Part shown: positions 36,240 to 45,804 of the stretch, in pieces
Layout: every line of letters starts with the position of its first letter
How positions within the stretch are numbered: the first letter of the stretch is position 1
The notes under the pieces: model-generated
What the model saw: the letters and a program-made list of their open reading frames with translations, nothing else
What the model was told of the DNA's origin: nothing
The model's database searches: none
DNA from: Muribaculaceae bacterium
GTDB taxonomy: Bacteria; Bacteroidota; Bacteroidia; Bacteroidales; Muribaculaceae
DNA length: 64,000 nt
Reading direction: 5' to 3'
NCBI GenBank assembly: GCA_014867205.1
Contig: WGUO01000001.1
Coordinates: 1-64,000 of the forward strand
Program-made: the position numbers and the translations under genes

Positions 36240-38176
36240 TGGTGTTTTTTGGTATTGTGGGTTTTGTTGTCTCTTCTGTTTCCTTTCCGGCTTCTGCCCC
36301 GTGCTGACGGCTTTTCATACGTTCCTGTGTTTGTTTTCCCTCTGTCGGCTCGCTCCGGATGGTTGCCGGGGTAGAGGGCCTGAATGAGGTCGGGACGGTG
36401 CATCTTGCGCAATTCCGCCAGTATCGAAGGCCTGCTCTCAGGTTTCCACCAGAAGAAGAACTGCCGCTGGGCGAGTTTCTCGCGCTCGGTGCGGGCGGTA
36501 TAGACCCGCTCGCCGGTGTAGGGGTGAAAGCCTGTGTAGTAGATCTCTGTGGCGACGGTCATGGGTGTTGGTGTAAAATCCTGCACTTGCTCGAGCTGGA
36601 AATTAAGGCCCTTGGTTATGGCTGCGAGTTCGGCCATGTGTTCCTCGCGGCATGCCGGATGTGAGGATATAAAGTAGGGGATGAGTTGCTGCCGCAGTCC
36701 GGCCTCACGGTTCACACGGTCGAATATCTCCTTGAACTTGCGGAACTGCCAGAATCCCGGCTTGCGCATGCAGTCGAGCACCTCGTCGGCCGTGTGTTCG
36801 GGTGCGACTTTCAGCCGGCCGCTGACATGGCTTGTGATGAGCTCACGGATATATCTGCGGTTGACGGCATCTCCCTGCTCGCTGCCGGTCGGTGCCATAG
36901 CGAGGTCGTAACGGACTCCGCTTCCTATGAACGATTTCTTGACGCCGGGGAGTGAGTCGACGGCGTGGTAGACTTCGAGCAGGGCCGAGTGGTCGTTATT
37001 GAGATTCTTGCAGGGGCGCGGGTGCAGGCATGAGGGCCGCGCGCATTTGCGGCATATCTCCTTGTCGCGGCCTCCCATCGAGTACATGTTGGCCGATGGG
37101 CCCCCGAGGTCCGAGATATATCCCTTGAAGTCATGCATGCGTGTCACCTGCTCGGCCTCGCGCACAATGGATTCCTTCGACCTCGAGGCGATGAATTTGC
37201 CCTGATGCGCGGAGATGGTGCAGAACGCACAGCCTCCGAAACACCCCCTGTGCATGCATACGGAGTGTCTGATCATCTCGTAAGCGGGTATGACCTTGTC
37301 TTTGTATCGCGGATGGGGGAGGCGTGTGTAGGGCAGGTCGAACGAGGCGTCAATCTCTCCGGTGGTCATTGGGGGAAACATGGGATTGATGCGTATCATC
37401 TTTCCACAGGCCTCCTGCCAGATCACACGCCCCTCGTAGCGGTTGGATTCCTCCTCGACATGTCTGAAGTTTAATGCCTGAAGTTTTTTGTCTTTAAGAC
37501 ATTCCTCATAACTGTGCAGCACAATATCCCCGTCGGTCGGCTTTTGACGGGTAATAAATGCGATTTGTTGCACATCTGTCAAATCTTCGATCTTTTCTCC
37601 GGCATCGAGTCTGCGGGCTATTTCAAGCACAGTGCGCTCGCCCATGCCGTAGGATATAAGGTCGGCCGGGGCGTCGATCAATATCGAGGGCCTCAGACGG
37701 TCTTCCCAATAGTCATAATGGGCCACGCGTCGGAGCGAGGCCTCGATTCCTCCAGCCACTAACGGAGTGTCTGGATACAGTTCCTTGAGGATGCGACAAT
37801 ATACTATCGTGGGCATGTCGGGGCGCATGCCGTGTCGGCCTCCGGCTGTGTATGCGTCGTCGTGTCTGAGGCGCCGGTTTGCGGTGTAATGGTTCACCAT
37901 TGAGTCCATCGCTCCGGCTGATACACCGAAGAAGAGTCTCGGTTTCCCCAGTTTCCTGAAGTCACGTAGGTCGTCGCGCCAGTTGGGCTGAGGCACGATG
38001 GTCACCTTGTAGCCGGCGTTCTGTAGTGTACGCCCTATGACTGCCGCTCCAAACGAAGGATGGTCGACATATGCGTCGCCGGAGAAGATGATGACGTCGG
38101 CCCGGTCCCAGCCCAGTGCGTCCATCTCCTCGCGCGATGTCGGCAGAAAAAGTCTTCGGTCAATCCTTGGTTGCAT
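36236..38176 (-). CDS. ygiQ: YgiQ-family radical SAM protein
   Basis: The 646-residue protein belongs to the YgiQ (UPF0313) radical SAM family. It has the N-terminal ADVIIFSGDAYVDHPSFG, a B12-binding-like region (TPLVAGGIEASLRR), the cluster motif GCFGGCAFCTISAHQGK (CxxxCxxC) near residue 317, and the C-terminal HPYTGERVYTART. The reaction is not known. The basic tail (SARGRSRKGNRRDN) is variable. It overlaps uvrB by 17 bases upstream and the peptidase by 4 downstream. Confidence 0.92.
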   Translation of the reverse strand: MQPRIDRRLFLPTSREEMDALGWDRADVIIFSGDAYVDHPSFGAAVIGRTLQNAGYKVTIVPQPNWRDDLRDFRKLGKPRLFFGVSAGAMDSMVNHYTANRRLRHDDAYTAGGRHGMRPDMPTIVYCRILKELYPDTPLVAGGIEASLRRVAHYDYWEDRLRPSILIDAPADLISYGMGERTVLEIARRLDAGEKIEDLTDVQQIAFITRQKPTDGDIVLHSYEECLKDKKLQALNFRHVEEESNRYEGRVIWQEACGKMIRINPMFPPMTTGEIDASFDLPYTRLPHPRYKDKVIPAYEMIRHSVCMHRGCFGGCAFCTISAHQGKFIASRSKESIVREAEQVTRMHDFKGYISDLGGPSANMYSMGGRDKEICRKCARPSCLHPRPCKNLNNDHSALLEVYHAVDSLPGVKKSFIGSGVRYDLAMAPTGSEQGDAVNRRYIRELITSHVSGRLKVAPEHTADEVLDCMRKPGFWQFRKFKEIFDRVNREAGLRQQLIPYFISSHPACREEHMAELAAITKGLNFQLEQVQDFTPTPMTVATEIYYTGFHPYTGERVYTARTEREKLAQRQFFFWWKPESRPSILAELRKMHRPDLIQALYPGNHPERADRGKTNTGTYEKPSARGRSRKGNRRDNKTHNTKKHQ

Positions 38177-40295
38177 CGGCTTTCTCTTTTTTCAATTGTG
38201 ACTGCAGGTCCTGCAGGTTGATAAGTTCGTCGCGTAGCTGAGCGGCCTCTATGAAGTCGGTACGCTTAGCAGCCGCGATCATGTCATGTCTGACTCTCTC
38301 GATACGGCTCTCTATCTCCGGCAGACTCATATATTCGATCACGGGATCTGCCGCATATGCTGCCTCGTGCTCTTCTTCTATATATGGACGCGGCGTCTTG
38401 GCTGCTGTACGTGGCACAGACGTTACGGCGGGACGCTGAGGCGCGGCTACGCGGCCATGCGTATTTTTCTGTTTGTCCGCTTTCTTGTCGCTTCCCTCGT
38501 ATATCTCGATAAGGTCGTTTCCGCTCTTCTTGACAATCGGGGTGGGAGTGATGCCGTGCTCCATATTGTACTTCATCTGCTTGGCGCGGCGACGCTCGGT
38601 CTCGTCGATTGTGCGCTGCATTGAGTCGGTCACCTTGTCGGCATACATTATGACCTTGCCGTGTACATTTCGCGCGGCGCGGCCTGCCGTCTGCGTCAGC
38701 GAACGGTGATTGCGCAGGAAGCCCTCCTTGTCGGCGTCGAGTATAGCCACAAGGCTTACCTGCGGCAGGTCGAGACCCTCGCGGAGCAGGTTGACTCCGA
38801 TCAGAACGCCGTAGACGCCCTGGCGCAGGTCCTCGAGTATGCGTATCCGCTCAAGGGTGTCCACGTCGCTGTGGATATATGCGGAGTTGATGCCCCATTT
38901 TATCAGATGCCGGTTCAGTTCCTCGGCCATACGCTTCGTGAGAGTCGTGACGAGTGTCCGCTCGCCGCCCTCGATGCGTAGCCTGATTTCCTCCATCAGG
39001 TCGTCGATCTGGTTGAGCGTGGGCCTGACCTCAATCTCAGGATCGAGAAGTCCGGTGGGGCGTATCACCTGCTCGGTGAACACTCCTTCGGTCTGCTGCA
39101 GCTCGTAGTCGCCGGGTGTGGCGCTCACATATATCACCTGCGGTGTCAGTCTCTCGAATTCCTCGAACTTGAGGGGCCTGTTGTCGATGGCGGCGGGCAG
39201 TCTGAAGCCATATTCCACAAGATTCATCTTGCGTGATAGGTCGCCGCCGTTCATACCCCGTATCTGAGGTAGTGTGACGTGGCTCTCGTCAATGATGGTC
39301 AGGAAGTCCTTGGGAAAGTAGTCGAGCAGGCAGAATGGCCTCATGCCGGGCTCCCGGCCGTCGAAATACCTGGAATAGTTCTCAATTCCGCTGCAGTGCC
39401 CTAGTTCCTTGATCATCTCGAGGTCATATGTGACGCGCTCGCGCAAGCGCTCGGCCTCGAGGAGGCGTCCCTCACGTCTGAAGAACTCGCACTGTGCCCC
39501 GAGGTCCAGGGCTATCTTGTCGACAGCCTCCATGGTCCGCTCCTTGGATGACACGAAGATGTTGGCCGGATATATATTAAAGCCCTCGAGGTCGGTGATG
39601 GGCATGCCCGACTGTGGGTCTACAGTCTGGATTTTCTCTATCTCGTCGCCCCAGAACATAACCCGGAGCTGAATCTCCTCGAAAGACAGCATGATGTCGA
39701 CTGTGTCGCCCTTGACGCGGAACTGCCCGCGCATAAGTTCTGTCTCCGTGCGGGAGTAGAGTGAGTCGACAAGCTTGCGCAGGAATGCATTGCGCGAGAT
39801 ACGGTCGCCGACCGCGATGCGCACCACGGTCTGAGCAAAGTCTTCAGGATTGCCCATGCCGTAGATGCAGCTTACCGATGATACGACCACGACATCGCGA
39901 CGCCCGGAGAGGAGCGCCGCCGCAGTCGAAAGCCGCAGCTTGTCGATCTGCTCGTTGATCATCAGGTCCTTCTCTATGTATTTGTCTGATCCGGGAATGT
40001 ACGCCTCAGGCTGGTAGTAGTCGTAATAACTCACGAAATACTGCACGGAGTTTTCCGGGAAAAAATTTTTGAATTCCGAGTAAAGTTGTGCGGCAAGTGT
40101 CTTGTTGTGTGACAATATCAGCGTCGGACGCTGCACCTTCTGTATGACATTGGCCATGGTGAACGTCTTGCCGCTTCCGGTCACACCGAGTAGTGTCTGG
40201 TGGGCCTGTCCGTTGAGCACACCTTCCGAAAGTTCTGCGATTGCCTCAGGCTGGTCGCCGGTGGGCATGTAGTCGGATGTTAACTTAAATTTCAT
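38160..40295 (-). CDS. uvrB: Excinuclease ABC subunit B
   Basis: UvrB verifies lesions and recruits UvrC in nucleotide excision repair. The 711-residue protein starts MKFKLTSDYMPTGDQPEAI, which matches family starts. It has Walker A LGVTGSGKTFTMANV, the beta-hairpin YYDYYQPEAYIPGSDKYIEK, DEXX box TIIDESHVTLPQ, motif VI QTAGRAARNVHG, and a C-terminal UVR motif, TDFIEAAQLRDELINLQ. The frame is open for 118 codons further upstream, but that stretch crosses the promoter and has no family match. Confidence 0.97.
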   Translation of the reverse strand: MKFKLTSDYMPTGDQPEAIAELSEGVLNGQAHQTLLGVTGSGKTFTMANVIQKVQRPTLILSHNKTLAAQLYSEFKNFFPENSVQYFVSYYDYYQPEAYIPGSDKYIEKDLMINEQIDKLRLSTAAALLSGRRDVVVVSSVSCIYGMGNPEDFAQTVVRIAVGDRISRNAFLRKLVDSLYSRTETELMRGQFRVKGDTVDIMLSFEEIQLRVMFWGDEIEKIQTVDPQSGMPITDLEGFNIYPANIFVSSKERTMEAVDKIALDLGAQCEFFRREGRLLEAERLRERVTYDLEMIKELGHCSGIENYSRYFDGREPGMRPFCLLDYFPKDFLTIIDESHVTLPQIRGMNGGDLSRKMNLVEYGFRLPAAIDNRPLKFEEFERLTPQVIYVSATPGDYELQQTEGVFTEQVIRPTGLLDPEIEVRPTLNQIDDLMEEIRLRIEGGERTLVTTLTKRMAEELNRHLIKWGINSAYIHSDVDTLERIRILEDLRQGVYGVLIGVNLLREGLDLPQVSLVAILDADKEGFLRNHRSLTQTAGRAARNVHGKVIMYADKVTDSMQRTIDETERRRAKQMKYNMEHGITPTPIVKKSGNDLIEIYEGSDKKADKQKNTHGRVAAPQRPAVTSVPRTAAKTPRPYIEEEHEAAYAADPVIEYMSLPEIESRIERVRHDMIAAAKRTDFIEAAQLRDELINLQDLQSQLKKEKADATKD

Positions 40296-40383
40296 CTGTC
40301 TATTTTCTTGTTGCTTCTGCATGCGGACTGCATGCCCGGCCCGTGTCGGGGGATTTCCCTGCGAGTCGGTCATTCGTAACTCG

Positions 40384-40415
40384 CAAATATAGCAATTCTT
40401 TCGCCAATTTCCAAA
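40384..40415 (-). promoter_or_regulatory. Promoter of the uvrB operon
   Basis: On the minus strand TTTG (40412-40415), a 20-base spacer and TATATTTG (40384-40391) match the consensus. It is back-to-back with the tpiA promoter, 26 bases apart. Confidence 0.75.
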
Positions 40416-40440
40416 TTGACAGCAGGAGTTGGATAAAAAT

Positions 40441-40471
40441 TTTGATTTCACAATAATTTGAACTAATTTTG
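40441..40471 (+). promoter_or_regulatory. Promoter of the tpiA operon
   Basis: TTTG at 40441-40444 and TAATTTTG at 40464-40471 are 19 bases apart. The tpiA ATG follows by 37 bases, preceded by AAGGAAAA. Confidence 0.85.
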
Positions 40472-40508
40472 TAGGATTATTGTGAAAAACAAAAAATTTT
40501 AAGGAAAA

Positions 40509-41264
40509 ATGAGAAAGAATATCGTTGCAGGCAACTGGAAGATGAACACAACTCTCGATGAGGGTGTGGAACTGGCAAATAATGTCAACACCCTTCTCAA
40601 GGGCAAGAAGGCTAACTGCGAGGTTATCGTATGCGTGCCTTTCACTCATCTCACTTCAGTCAATGCAGTTCTCGAGCCCGAACTCGTCAAACTCGGTGCG
40701 GAGAACTGCTCGGAGCATGTCAAGGGCGCGTATACCGGCGAGGTAAGCGCTTCGATGGTCAAGTCTACAGGTGCACAGTATGTGATTCTCGGTCACAGCG
40801 AGCGTCGCCAGTATTTCGGCGAGAACAACGAGCAACTGCTCGCAAAGACCAGACTCGCCCTCGAGAATGGCCTTCTTCCCATCTTCTGCGTGGGCGAGGT
40901 GCTTGAGGAGCGTGAGAACGGTTCTTACAACGAGGTTGTAAAGTCGCAGGTAGAGGCCCTCTTCTCTCTTTCGGCTGAGGATTTCGGAAAGATCGTTATA
41001 GCCTACGAGCCCGTATGGGCAATCGGCACAGGAAAGACCGCGACTGCAGAGCAAGCACAGGACATGCATGCCCACATACGTTCGGTCATTGCCGAGAAGT
41101 ATGGCAATGAGGTTGCTGACAACACATCGATACTTTACGGTGGAAGCTGCAAGCCCTCTAACGCACGCGAGATCTTCTCAAAGCCTGATGTGGATGGAGG
41201 TCTGATCGGCGGCGCGTCGCTCAAGGCTGAGGACTTCATGGGCATCGTGGAGGCTTTTGACTAA
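40509..41264 (+). CDS. tpiA: Triosephosphate isomerase
   Basis: The enzyme interconverts dihydroxyacetone phosphate and glyceraldehyde 3-phosphate. The 251-residue barrel has the catalytic Lys in AGNWKMNT, His in ILGHSERRQYFGE, and Glu in AYEPVWAIGTGKTAT, with loop 6. The phosphate motif LYGGSCKPSNA is also intact. It leads an operon with a SPOR protein and folE. Confidence 0.97.
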   Translation: MRKNIVAGNWKMNTTLDEGVELANNVNTLLKGKKANCEVIVCVPFTHLTSVNAVLEPELVKLGAENCSEHVKGAYTGEVSASMVKSTGAQYVILGHSERRQYFGENNEQLLAKTRLALENGLLPIFCVGEVLEERENGSYNEVVKSQVEALFSLSAEDFGKIVIAYEPVWAIGTGKTATAEQAQDMHAHIRSVIAEKYGNEVADNTSILYGGSCKPSNAREIFSKPDVDGGLIGGASLKAEDFMGIVEAFD

Positions 41265-41279
41265 TCCACGGCTTTTCGT

Positions 41280-41807
41280 ATGACGAATCTGAAGAATTTT
41301 TTGATTACGCTGTGTGTGGCCGGAAGCATCGCGCTTCCGGCTGCCGCACAGTCTCCCGCCGAGGAAAACAAGGAGGAGGGTGGCACCTCGAATGTGGTTG
41401 AGCGTATCGTGACTGAGTCGCAGGGCAATGTCTCCATCGACATTCCCGCCAACATCATGCAGCAGATTCTCAAGGAGGAGCATCAGACTGTCAGGAACAC
41501 CGCACCTGTGCTCCGGCCCGGAATCAATAAAATCTCCGGATTCAGGATTCAGGTCTTCAGCGACGGACACAACCAACATTCCCTCGAATCCAGAGCAAGG
41601 GCGAGGGGAAGTGCCGTCGTTTCAAAGTTCCCCAAATATCGGGGACAGGTCTATTCCTATTCCAGTTCGCCCAACTGGTACACGCGCATCGGTAATTTCA
41701 GGACACAGGGTGAGGCCGCCGCTGCCCTCGCCGAACTCAAGCGGGCATTCCCGCAGTTCTCCTCGGAGATGCGTATTGTAAAAAGCCAGATTGTAGTCAT
41801 TAAGTAA
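41280..41807 (+). CDS. SPOR-domain protein with signal peptide
   Basis: Residues 1-23 are a signal peptide (MTNLKNFLITLCVAGS, LPAAAQ). Residues 95-172 form a SPOR domain (GFRIQVFSDGHNQHSLESRA, YTRIGNFRTQGEAAAALAEL), which binds denuded glycan strands at division sites. The middle (VSIDIPANIMQQIL) is conserved in Bacteroidales homologues between tpiA and folE. It lies 15 bases after tpiA. Confidence 0.88.
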   Translation: MTNLKNFLITLCVAGSIALPAAAQSPAEENKEEGGTSNVVERIVTESQGNVSIDIPANIMQQILKEEHQTVRNTAPVLRPGINKISGFRIQVFSDGHNQHSLESRARARGSAVVSKFPKYRGQVYSYSSSPNWYTRIGNFRTQGEAAAALAELKRAFPQFSSEMRIVKSQIVVIK

Positions 41808-41820
41808 ATTTCTGACAATC

Positions 41821-42396
41821 GTGAGTAAACATGATCCCAGACTTGTTGACGAGATTGCCTCGCACTATGAGGCGATCTTGCGTCTTGTCGGTGAAGATCC
41901 AGAGCGCGAGGGACTGCTTAAGACGCCCGTAAGGGCGGCAAAGGCCCTGCTTGACATCACCGAGGGCTATCGTCATGACCCTCTTGAGATAGCGCGTCAG
42001 GCCGTGTTCGAGCATGCCGGCTCAAAACTGGTAATTGTCAAGGATATAGAATTCTACAGCATGTGCGAGCATCACATACTCCCTTTCTTCGGTCGTGTGT
42101 CTGTCGGATATATACCCGACGGAAAGATGATCGGGCTTTCCAAACTCGCGCGGATAGTCGATAACTTCGCGCGCAGGCTTCAGGTGCAGGAGCGTCTCAC
42201 CGCCCAGGTTTGCTCGCTTGTCTCTGAGGCCATGCCGACCAAGGGAGTCATTGTGTCCTGCACTGCCCAGCATCTGTGCATGAAGATGCGTGGCGTTGAG
42301 AAGCAGGATTCCGCTACCACTACCTATGACTATAACGGTCTGTTTGAGACAGACCCCACACTCCGCAGTGAGTTCATAAGGTTTATCGGCTCGTGA
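41821..42396 (+). CDS. folE: GTP cyclohydrolase I
   Basis: FolE makes dihydroneopterin triphosphate for folate. The 191-residue protein has GEDPEREGLLKTPVRAAKAL, the zinc ligands Cys and His in YSMCEHHILPF and Cys in SCTAQHLCMKMRGV, and SKLARIVDNFARRLQVQERL. The start is GTG, 13 bases after the SPOR gene. It ends the tpiA operon. Confidence 0.96.
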   Translation: MSKHDPRLVDEIASHYEAILRLVGEDPEREGLLKTPVRAAKALLDITEGYRHDPLEIARQAVFEHAGSKLVIVKDIEFYSMCEHHILPFFGRVSVGYIPDGKMIGLSKLARIVDNFARRLQVQERLTAQVCSLVSEAMPTKGVIVSCTAQHLCMKMRGVEKQDSATTTYDYNGLFETDPTLRSEFIRFIGS

Positions 42397-42420
42397 TCTT
42401 TATCCGAAAATAATTTGGCA

Positions 42421-42446
42421 GGCGGCTCCACATGGGTCGCCTTTTT
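42421..42446 (+). terminator. Terminator of the tpiA-folE operon
   Basis: GGCGGC and GTCGCC form six pairs (one G-U) around a loop, and TTTTTG follows directly. It is 25 bases after folE. Confidence 0.7.
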
Positions 42447-42544
42447 GTTGCATATTCCGTTTAGCCCCCTCTCATTCCCATAATAATTCGTGATATTGTC
42501 GATTGTCTTTGTTTGTAATCTTTTATTAACATTTTGTGACAATA

Positions 42545-42576
42545 TTTGCATATATTGTAGAAAAATGCTAACTTTG
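42545..42576 (+). promoter_or_regulatory. Promoter of gdhA
   Basis: TTTG at 42545-42548 and TAACTTTG at 42569-42576 are separated by 20 bases. About 70 bases of leader precede the gdhA ATG. Confidence 0.8.
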
Positions 42577-42650
42577 CAGCCGAATTGATAATATTTGAAT
42601 TAACCTGTTAAATTTCATTTCTTCATGCGGCAGTTTGCCGTGGACTTCTT

Positions 42651-43988
42651 ATGAAAGCAAAGGATTTTCTTGCGGAACTCGCCATGCGGTTTCCCAATGA
42701 GCCTGAGTATCTGCAGGCGGTAGAGGAGGTCGTGACCTCAATCGAGGATGTGTATAACGAGTATCCGGCCTTTGAGGCCGAGAACCTGATCGAGCGTCTG
42801 TGCGTTCCCGACCGCATCTACATGTTCCGGGTCTCCTGGGTGGATGATTCCGGTCGTGTCCGCACCAACATGGGCTACCGGGTGCAGCACAATAACGCTA
42901 TCGGCCCCTATAAGGGCGGCATAAGGTTTCACTCGTCGGTGAATCTGTCGATTCTTAAGTTCCTTGCCTTTGAGCAGACTTTTAAGAATTCGCTGACAAC
43001 GCTTGCGATGGGTGGCGCAAAGGGTGGAAGTGACTTCTCTCCGCGCGGCAAGAGCGACATGGAGGTGATGCGTTTCTGCCAGGCGTTCATGAATGAGCTG
43101 TACCGCCATATCGGCGCAGACACAGACGTTCCGGCCGGCGACATAGGTGTCGGTGGCCGTGAGGTGGGATACATGTTCGGATGGTATAAGAAGATGCAGC
43201 GTGAGTTCACAGGTTCTTTTACCGGAAAGGGTCTTGATTTCGGTGGCTCGCTGATGCGCCCGGAGGCTACGGGATACGGGAATGTCTATTTCCTTCTCAA
43301 CATGCTCGCGACGCGCGGCATTGACATCAAGGGCAAGAGCGTGGCGGTGTCAGGTTCAGGCAATGTGGCCATATATACGGCCGACAAACTTATATCACTC
43401 GGAGCCAAGGTGGTGTCGCTGAGCGACAGCGACGGCACGGTTATCATTCCCGACGGGCTGACCCGTGAGCAGTATGAGCGTGTCTTTGAACTGAAGTTCG
43501 CCTATAGGGGCCGAATCCGTGAGTTTGCCGAGCAGGAGGGCCTTCCCTATTACGAGCGTCAACGCCCGTGGAGGCTTGTCAAGTGCGACATCGCCATGCC
43601 GTCTGCCACACAGAATGAACTTGACGGCGAGGACGCGCGAACACTGCTTGCCAACGGATGCTTTGCGGTGAGCGAGGGCGCCAACATGCCTTCGACCCGC
43701 GAGGCAGTCGCCGAGTTCATCAAGGCCGGTATCCTTTATGCCCCCGGAAAGGCGGCAAATGCCGGAGGTGTATCTGTGTCGGGTCTCGAGATGGCTCAGA
43801 ATGCCCAGAAACTCAGCTGGACGGCTGAGGAGGTTGACAGCCGTCTGCGTGACATCATGGCTGACATTCACGCGCAGTGTGTACGTTATGGCTCCCAGCC
43901 TGACGGAACGGTCAACTATGTGAAGGGCGCGAATGTAGCCGGATTCCTGAAGGTCGCAAAGGCCATGCACGCGCAGGGTATCGTTTGA
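42651..43988 (+). CDS. gdhA: NADP-type glutamate dehydrogenase
   Basis: The enzyme aminates 2-oxoglutarate, a main route of ammonia assimilation in gut Bacteroidales. The 445 residues are typical of the small hexameric form. Visible are RVQHNNAIGPYKGGIRFH, the catalytic-Lys stretch AMGGAKGGSDFSPRGKSD, DVPAGDIGVGGREVGYMFG, and a Rossmann motif, VAVSGSGNVAIYTADKL. It is transcribed alone between a good promoter and a 26-pair terminator. Confidence 0.97.
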   Translation: MKAKDFLAELAMRFPNEPEYLQAVEEVVTSIEDVYNEYPAFEAENLIERLCVPDRIYMFRVSWVDDSGRVRTNMGYRVQHNNAIGPYKGGIRFHSSVNLSILKFLAFEQTFKNSLTTLAMGGAKGGSDFSPRGKSDMEVMRFCQAFMNELYRHIGADTDVPAGDIGVGGREVGYMFGWYKKMQREFTGSFTGKGLDFGGSLMRPEATGYGNVYFLLNMLATRGIDIKGKSVAVSGSGNVAIYTADKLISLGAKVVSLSDSDGTVIIPDGLTREQYERVFELKFAYRGRIREFAEQEGLPYYERQRPWRLVKCDIAMPSATQNELDGEDARTLLANGCFAVSEGANMPSTREAVAEFIKAGILYAPGKAANAGGVSVSGLEMAQNAQKLSWTAEEVDSRLRDIMADIHAQCVRYGSQPDGTVNYVKGANVAGFLKVAKAMHAQGIV

Positions 43989-44025
43989 TGCCTTATGTCT
44001 AAAGTGCAATATCTGAATAGGATGA

Positions 44026-44081
44026 CCAATATATAAATCGGGCTTCCGAGTTCACACTCGGAAGCCCGATTTATATATTGG
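44026..44081. terminator. Perfect 26-pair bidirectional terminator
   Basis: The arms 44026-44051 and 44056-44081 are exact complements around TCAC. The outer ten pairs are AT-rich and the inner sixteen GC-rich, so a U-rich end is produced in either direction. gdhA and the HtrA gene converge on it. Confidence 0.93.
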
Positions 44082-44090
44082 AGAAACGGA

Positions 44091-45560
44091 TTACTGCTCC
44101 AGATTTACTGCATAGTAGTATTTCTTGCCGGTGGGATAGACTCCCTTGAGGAAGAGCACGTGCTCGTCGCTGTCGCTCTTCATCACCTGATTGTAGATGT
44201 ATTCAACATCGTCGGTCGAGTTGACGGGAGTGTCATTGATCTCGGTGATGATAAAGCCGTCTTTGACGCCGGCGTCCTTGAACGCTCCGCTCTTCATGCC
44301 CTGTACCTGCACGCCGTTGGAGATACCGAGGTGCTGTTTGGTCTCTGCCGTAATCTTCATGAACGCACAGCCGAGTTCGGAGAAGTCACCCTTCTTGGTG
44401 ATGTCGGTGCTTCCCTGTGAGTTGCGCAGGACACCTGTCTTCTGGTATGCCTTGTTGTTGCGGTAATAGGTCACTGTAATCTTGTCGCCGGGACGGAATT
44501 TGCTGATCTGCTCCACCAACTGTGCAAAATTGTGCACATCTACTCCGTTGATGGCCGTGATGAGGTCATCTTCCTGCAGACCGAGTTCCTTTGCTGTGCT
44601 CATGTCGTTGACTGAGGCAACGAGACAGCCGGCCTTGGCGGCTGTGATGCCTTTCTCTTTCGCGAGTTTGGCGTCGAGCTCGACCACGGAGCAACCGAGC
44701 ATTGCCCTCTGGACAGTTCCGTACTGTCGGATGTCAGCCATTACTTTCTTGACTATTGTTGTCGGTATAGCGAACGAGAAGCCTGAGTAACTGCCGGTGT
44801 TGCTGTAGATCGCCGAGTTGATGCCTATCAGTTCGCCGTTGAGGTTGACGAGCGCACCGCCCGAGTTGCCGGGGTTGAGTGCGGCGTCAGTCTGGATGAA
44901 CGACTCTATCGACATGTTGCCTCCCTTGTTGTTGGTGCCGAGGCTACGTGCCTTGGCGCTGACGATGCCGGCTGTCACTGTGGAGTTGAATCCGAAGGGA
45001 TTGCCGACAGCCAGAACCCATTCTCCGATCTTTACAGATTCGGAGTCGCCGAATGTGATGGGGGAGAGGCCCTTTGCGTCTATCTTGATAAGCGCCAGGT
45101 CGGATGCCTCGTCAGTGCCAATGATTTTAGCCTCGTATGTAGAGTTGTCATTGAGAAGCACCTCGAGTTTGTCGGCGTTGTCTATGACATGGTTGTTGGT
45201 GACGATGTAACCGTCTTCAGAGATTATCACTCCCGAGCCGAGGCCTGTCTGGACTGGCTCTGATTTCTTCTTCTGCTGCTGGCGAGGCTGCTGTCTCTGG
45301 CTGCCGCCGGGATTCCCGAAGAAGAAATCAAACATGCCGAACGGATCATAGCCCCCCTGTGCGCCATAGGGATTCTGCTGGCGCGACGAGAAACTCTTTA
45401 TGCACACCACAGCGTTGACTGTCTTTTCAGCCGCGTTGGTGAAGTCCGTCTCGAATGCAGGTGTGTTGGCCGTGCGGATGAACGAAGGTTCGGCAGCGCT
45501 CACACTGCCGGCGCATATTGCTGCTATCGCAAGGGCGATTGAAATGCTGGTTTTTTTCAT
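44091..45560 (-). CDS. HtrA/DegQ-family periplasmic serine protease
   Basis: DegP-type proteases degrade or hold misfolded envelope proteins. The 489-residue protein has a signal peptide (residues 1-22), a Gln/Pro-rich LA loop (residues 60-103), and the catalytic triad His124 (TNNHVID), Asp154 (ASDLALIKID) and Ser233 (GNSGGALV). Two PDZ domains follow (residues about 285-375 and 400-480). It is monocistronic. Confidence 0.95.
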   Translation of the reverse strand: MKKTSISIALAIAAICAGSVSAAEPSFIRTANTPAFETDFTNAAEKTVNAVVCIKSFSSRQQNPYGAQGGYDPFGMFDFFFGNPGGSQRQQPRQQQKKKSEPVQTGLGSGVIISEDGYIVTNNHVIDNADKLEVLLNDNSTYEAKIIGTDEASDLALIKIDAKGLSPITFGDSESVKIGEWVLAVGNPFGFNSTVTAGIVSAKARSLGTNNKGGNMSIESFIQTDAALNPGNSGGALVNLNGELIGINSAIYSNTGSYSGFSFAIPTTIVKKVMADIRQYGTVQRAMLGCSVVELDAKLAKEKGITAAKAGCLVASVNDMSTAKELGLQEDDLITAINGVDVHNFAQLVEQISKFRPGDKITVTYYRNNKAYQKTGVLRNSQGSTDITKKGDFSELGCAFMKITAETKQHLGISNGVQVQGMKSGAFKDAGVKDGFIITEINDTPVNSTDDVEYIYNQVMKSDSDEHVLFLKGVYPTGKKYYYAVNLEQ

Positions 45561-45742
45561 GTATCTATATTTTGTGTTTTTTATATTGCAATATGGAGGG
45601 GAAGCAGACAGAAGTCAAGGGGTAAGGCCTTATTACAATACCGACTGTCTCCGTCTGCATTCGTAAGTGATAATGCAAAAACCGCTCCCGATATTACGCC
45701 GGTTAACACTATATTGTTAATTTTAACACATGTTTATAGATG

Positions 45743-45778
45743 ACATAGGCGGCTGATTCGGGTATCAGTCGCCTATGT
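45743..45778 (-). terminator. Terminator after the phosphoesterase gene
   Basis: ACATAGGCGGCTGAT and ATCAGTCGCCTATGT form a 15-pair stem (one G-U) around TCGGGT. It is 26 bases after the stop of the leftward phosphoesterase gene. It has only a short T-run. Confidence 0.75.
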
Positions 45779-45804
45779 GATAGGTATGTGCAAGTCCTAT
45801 GGAG

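Noticed and set aside
38160..40649. uvrB starting at 40649
   Set aside because: The extra 118 codons run through both divergent promoters and into tpiA; the family start is at 40295.
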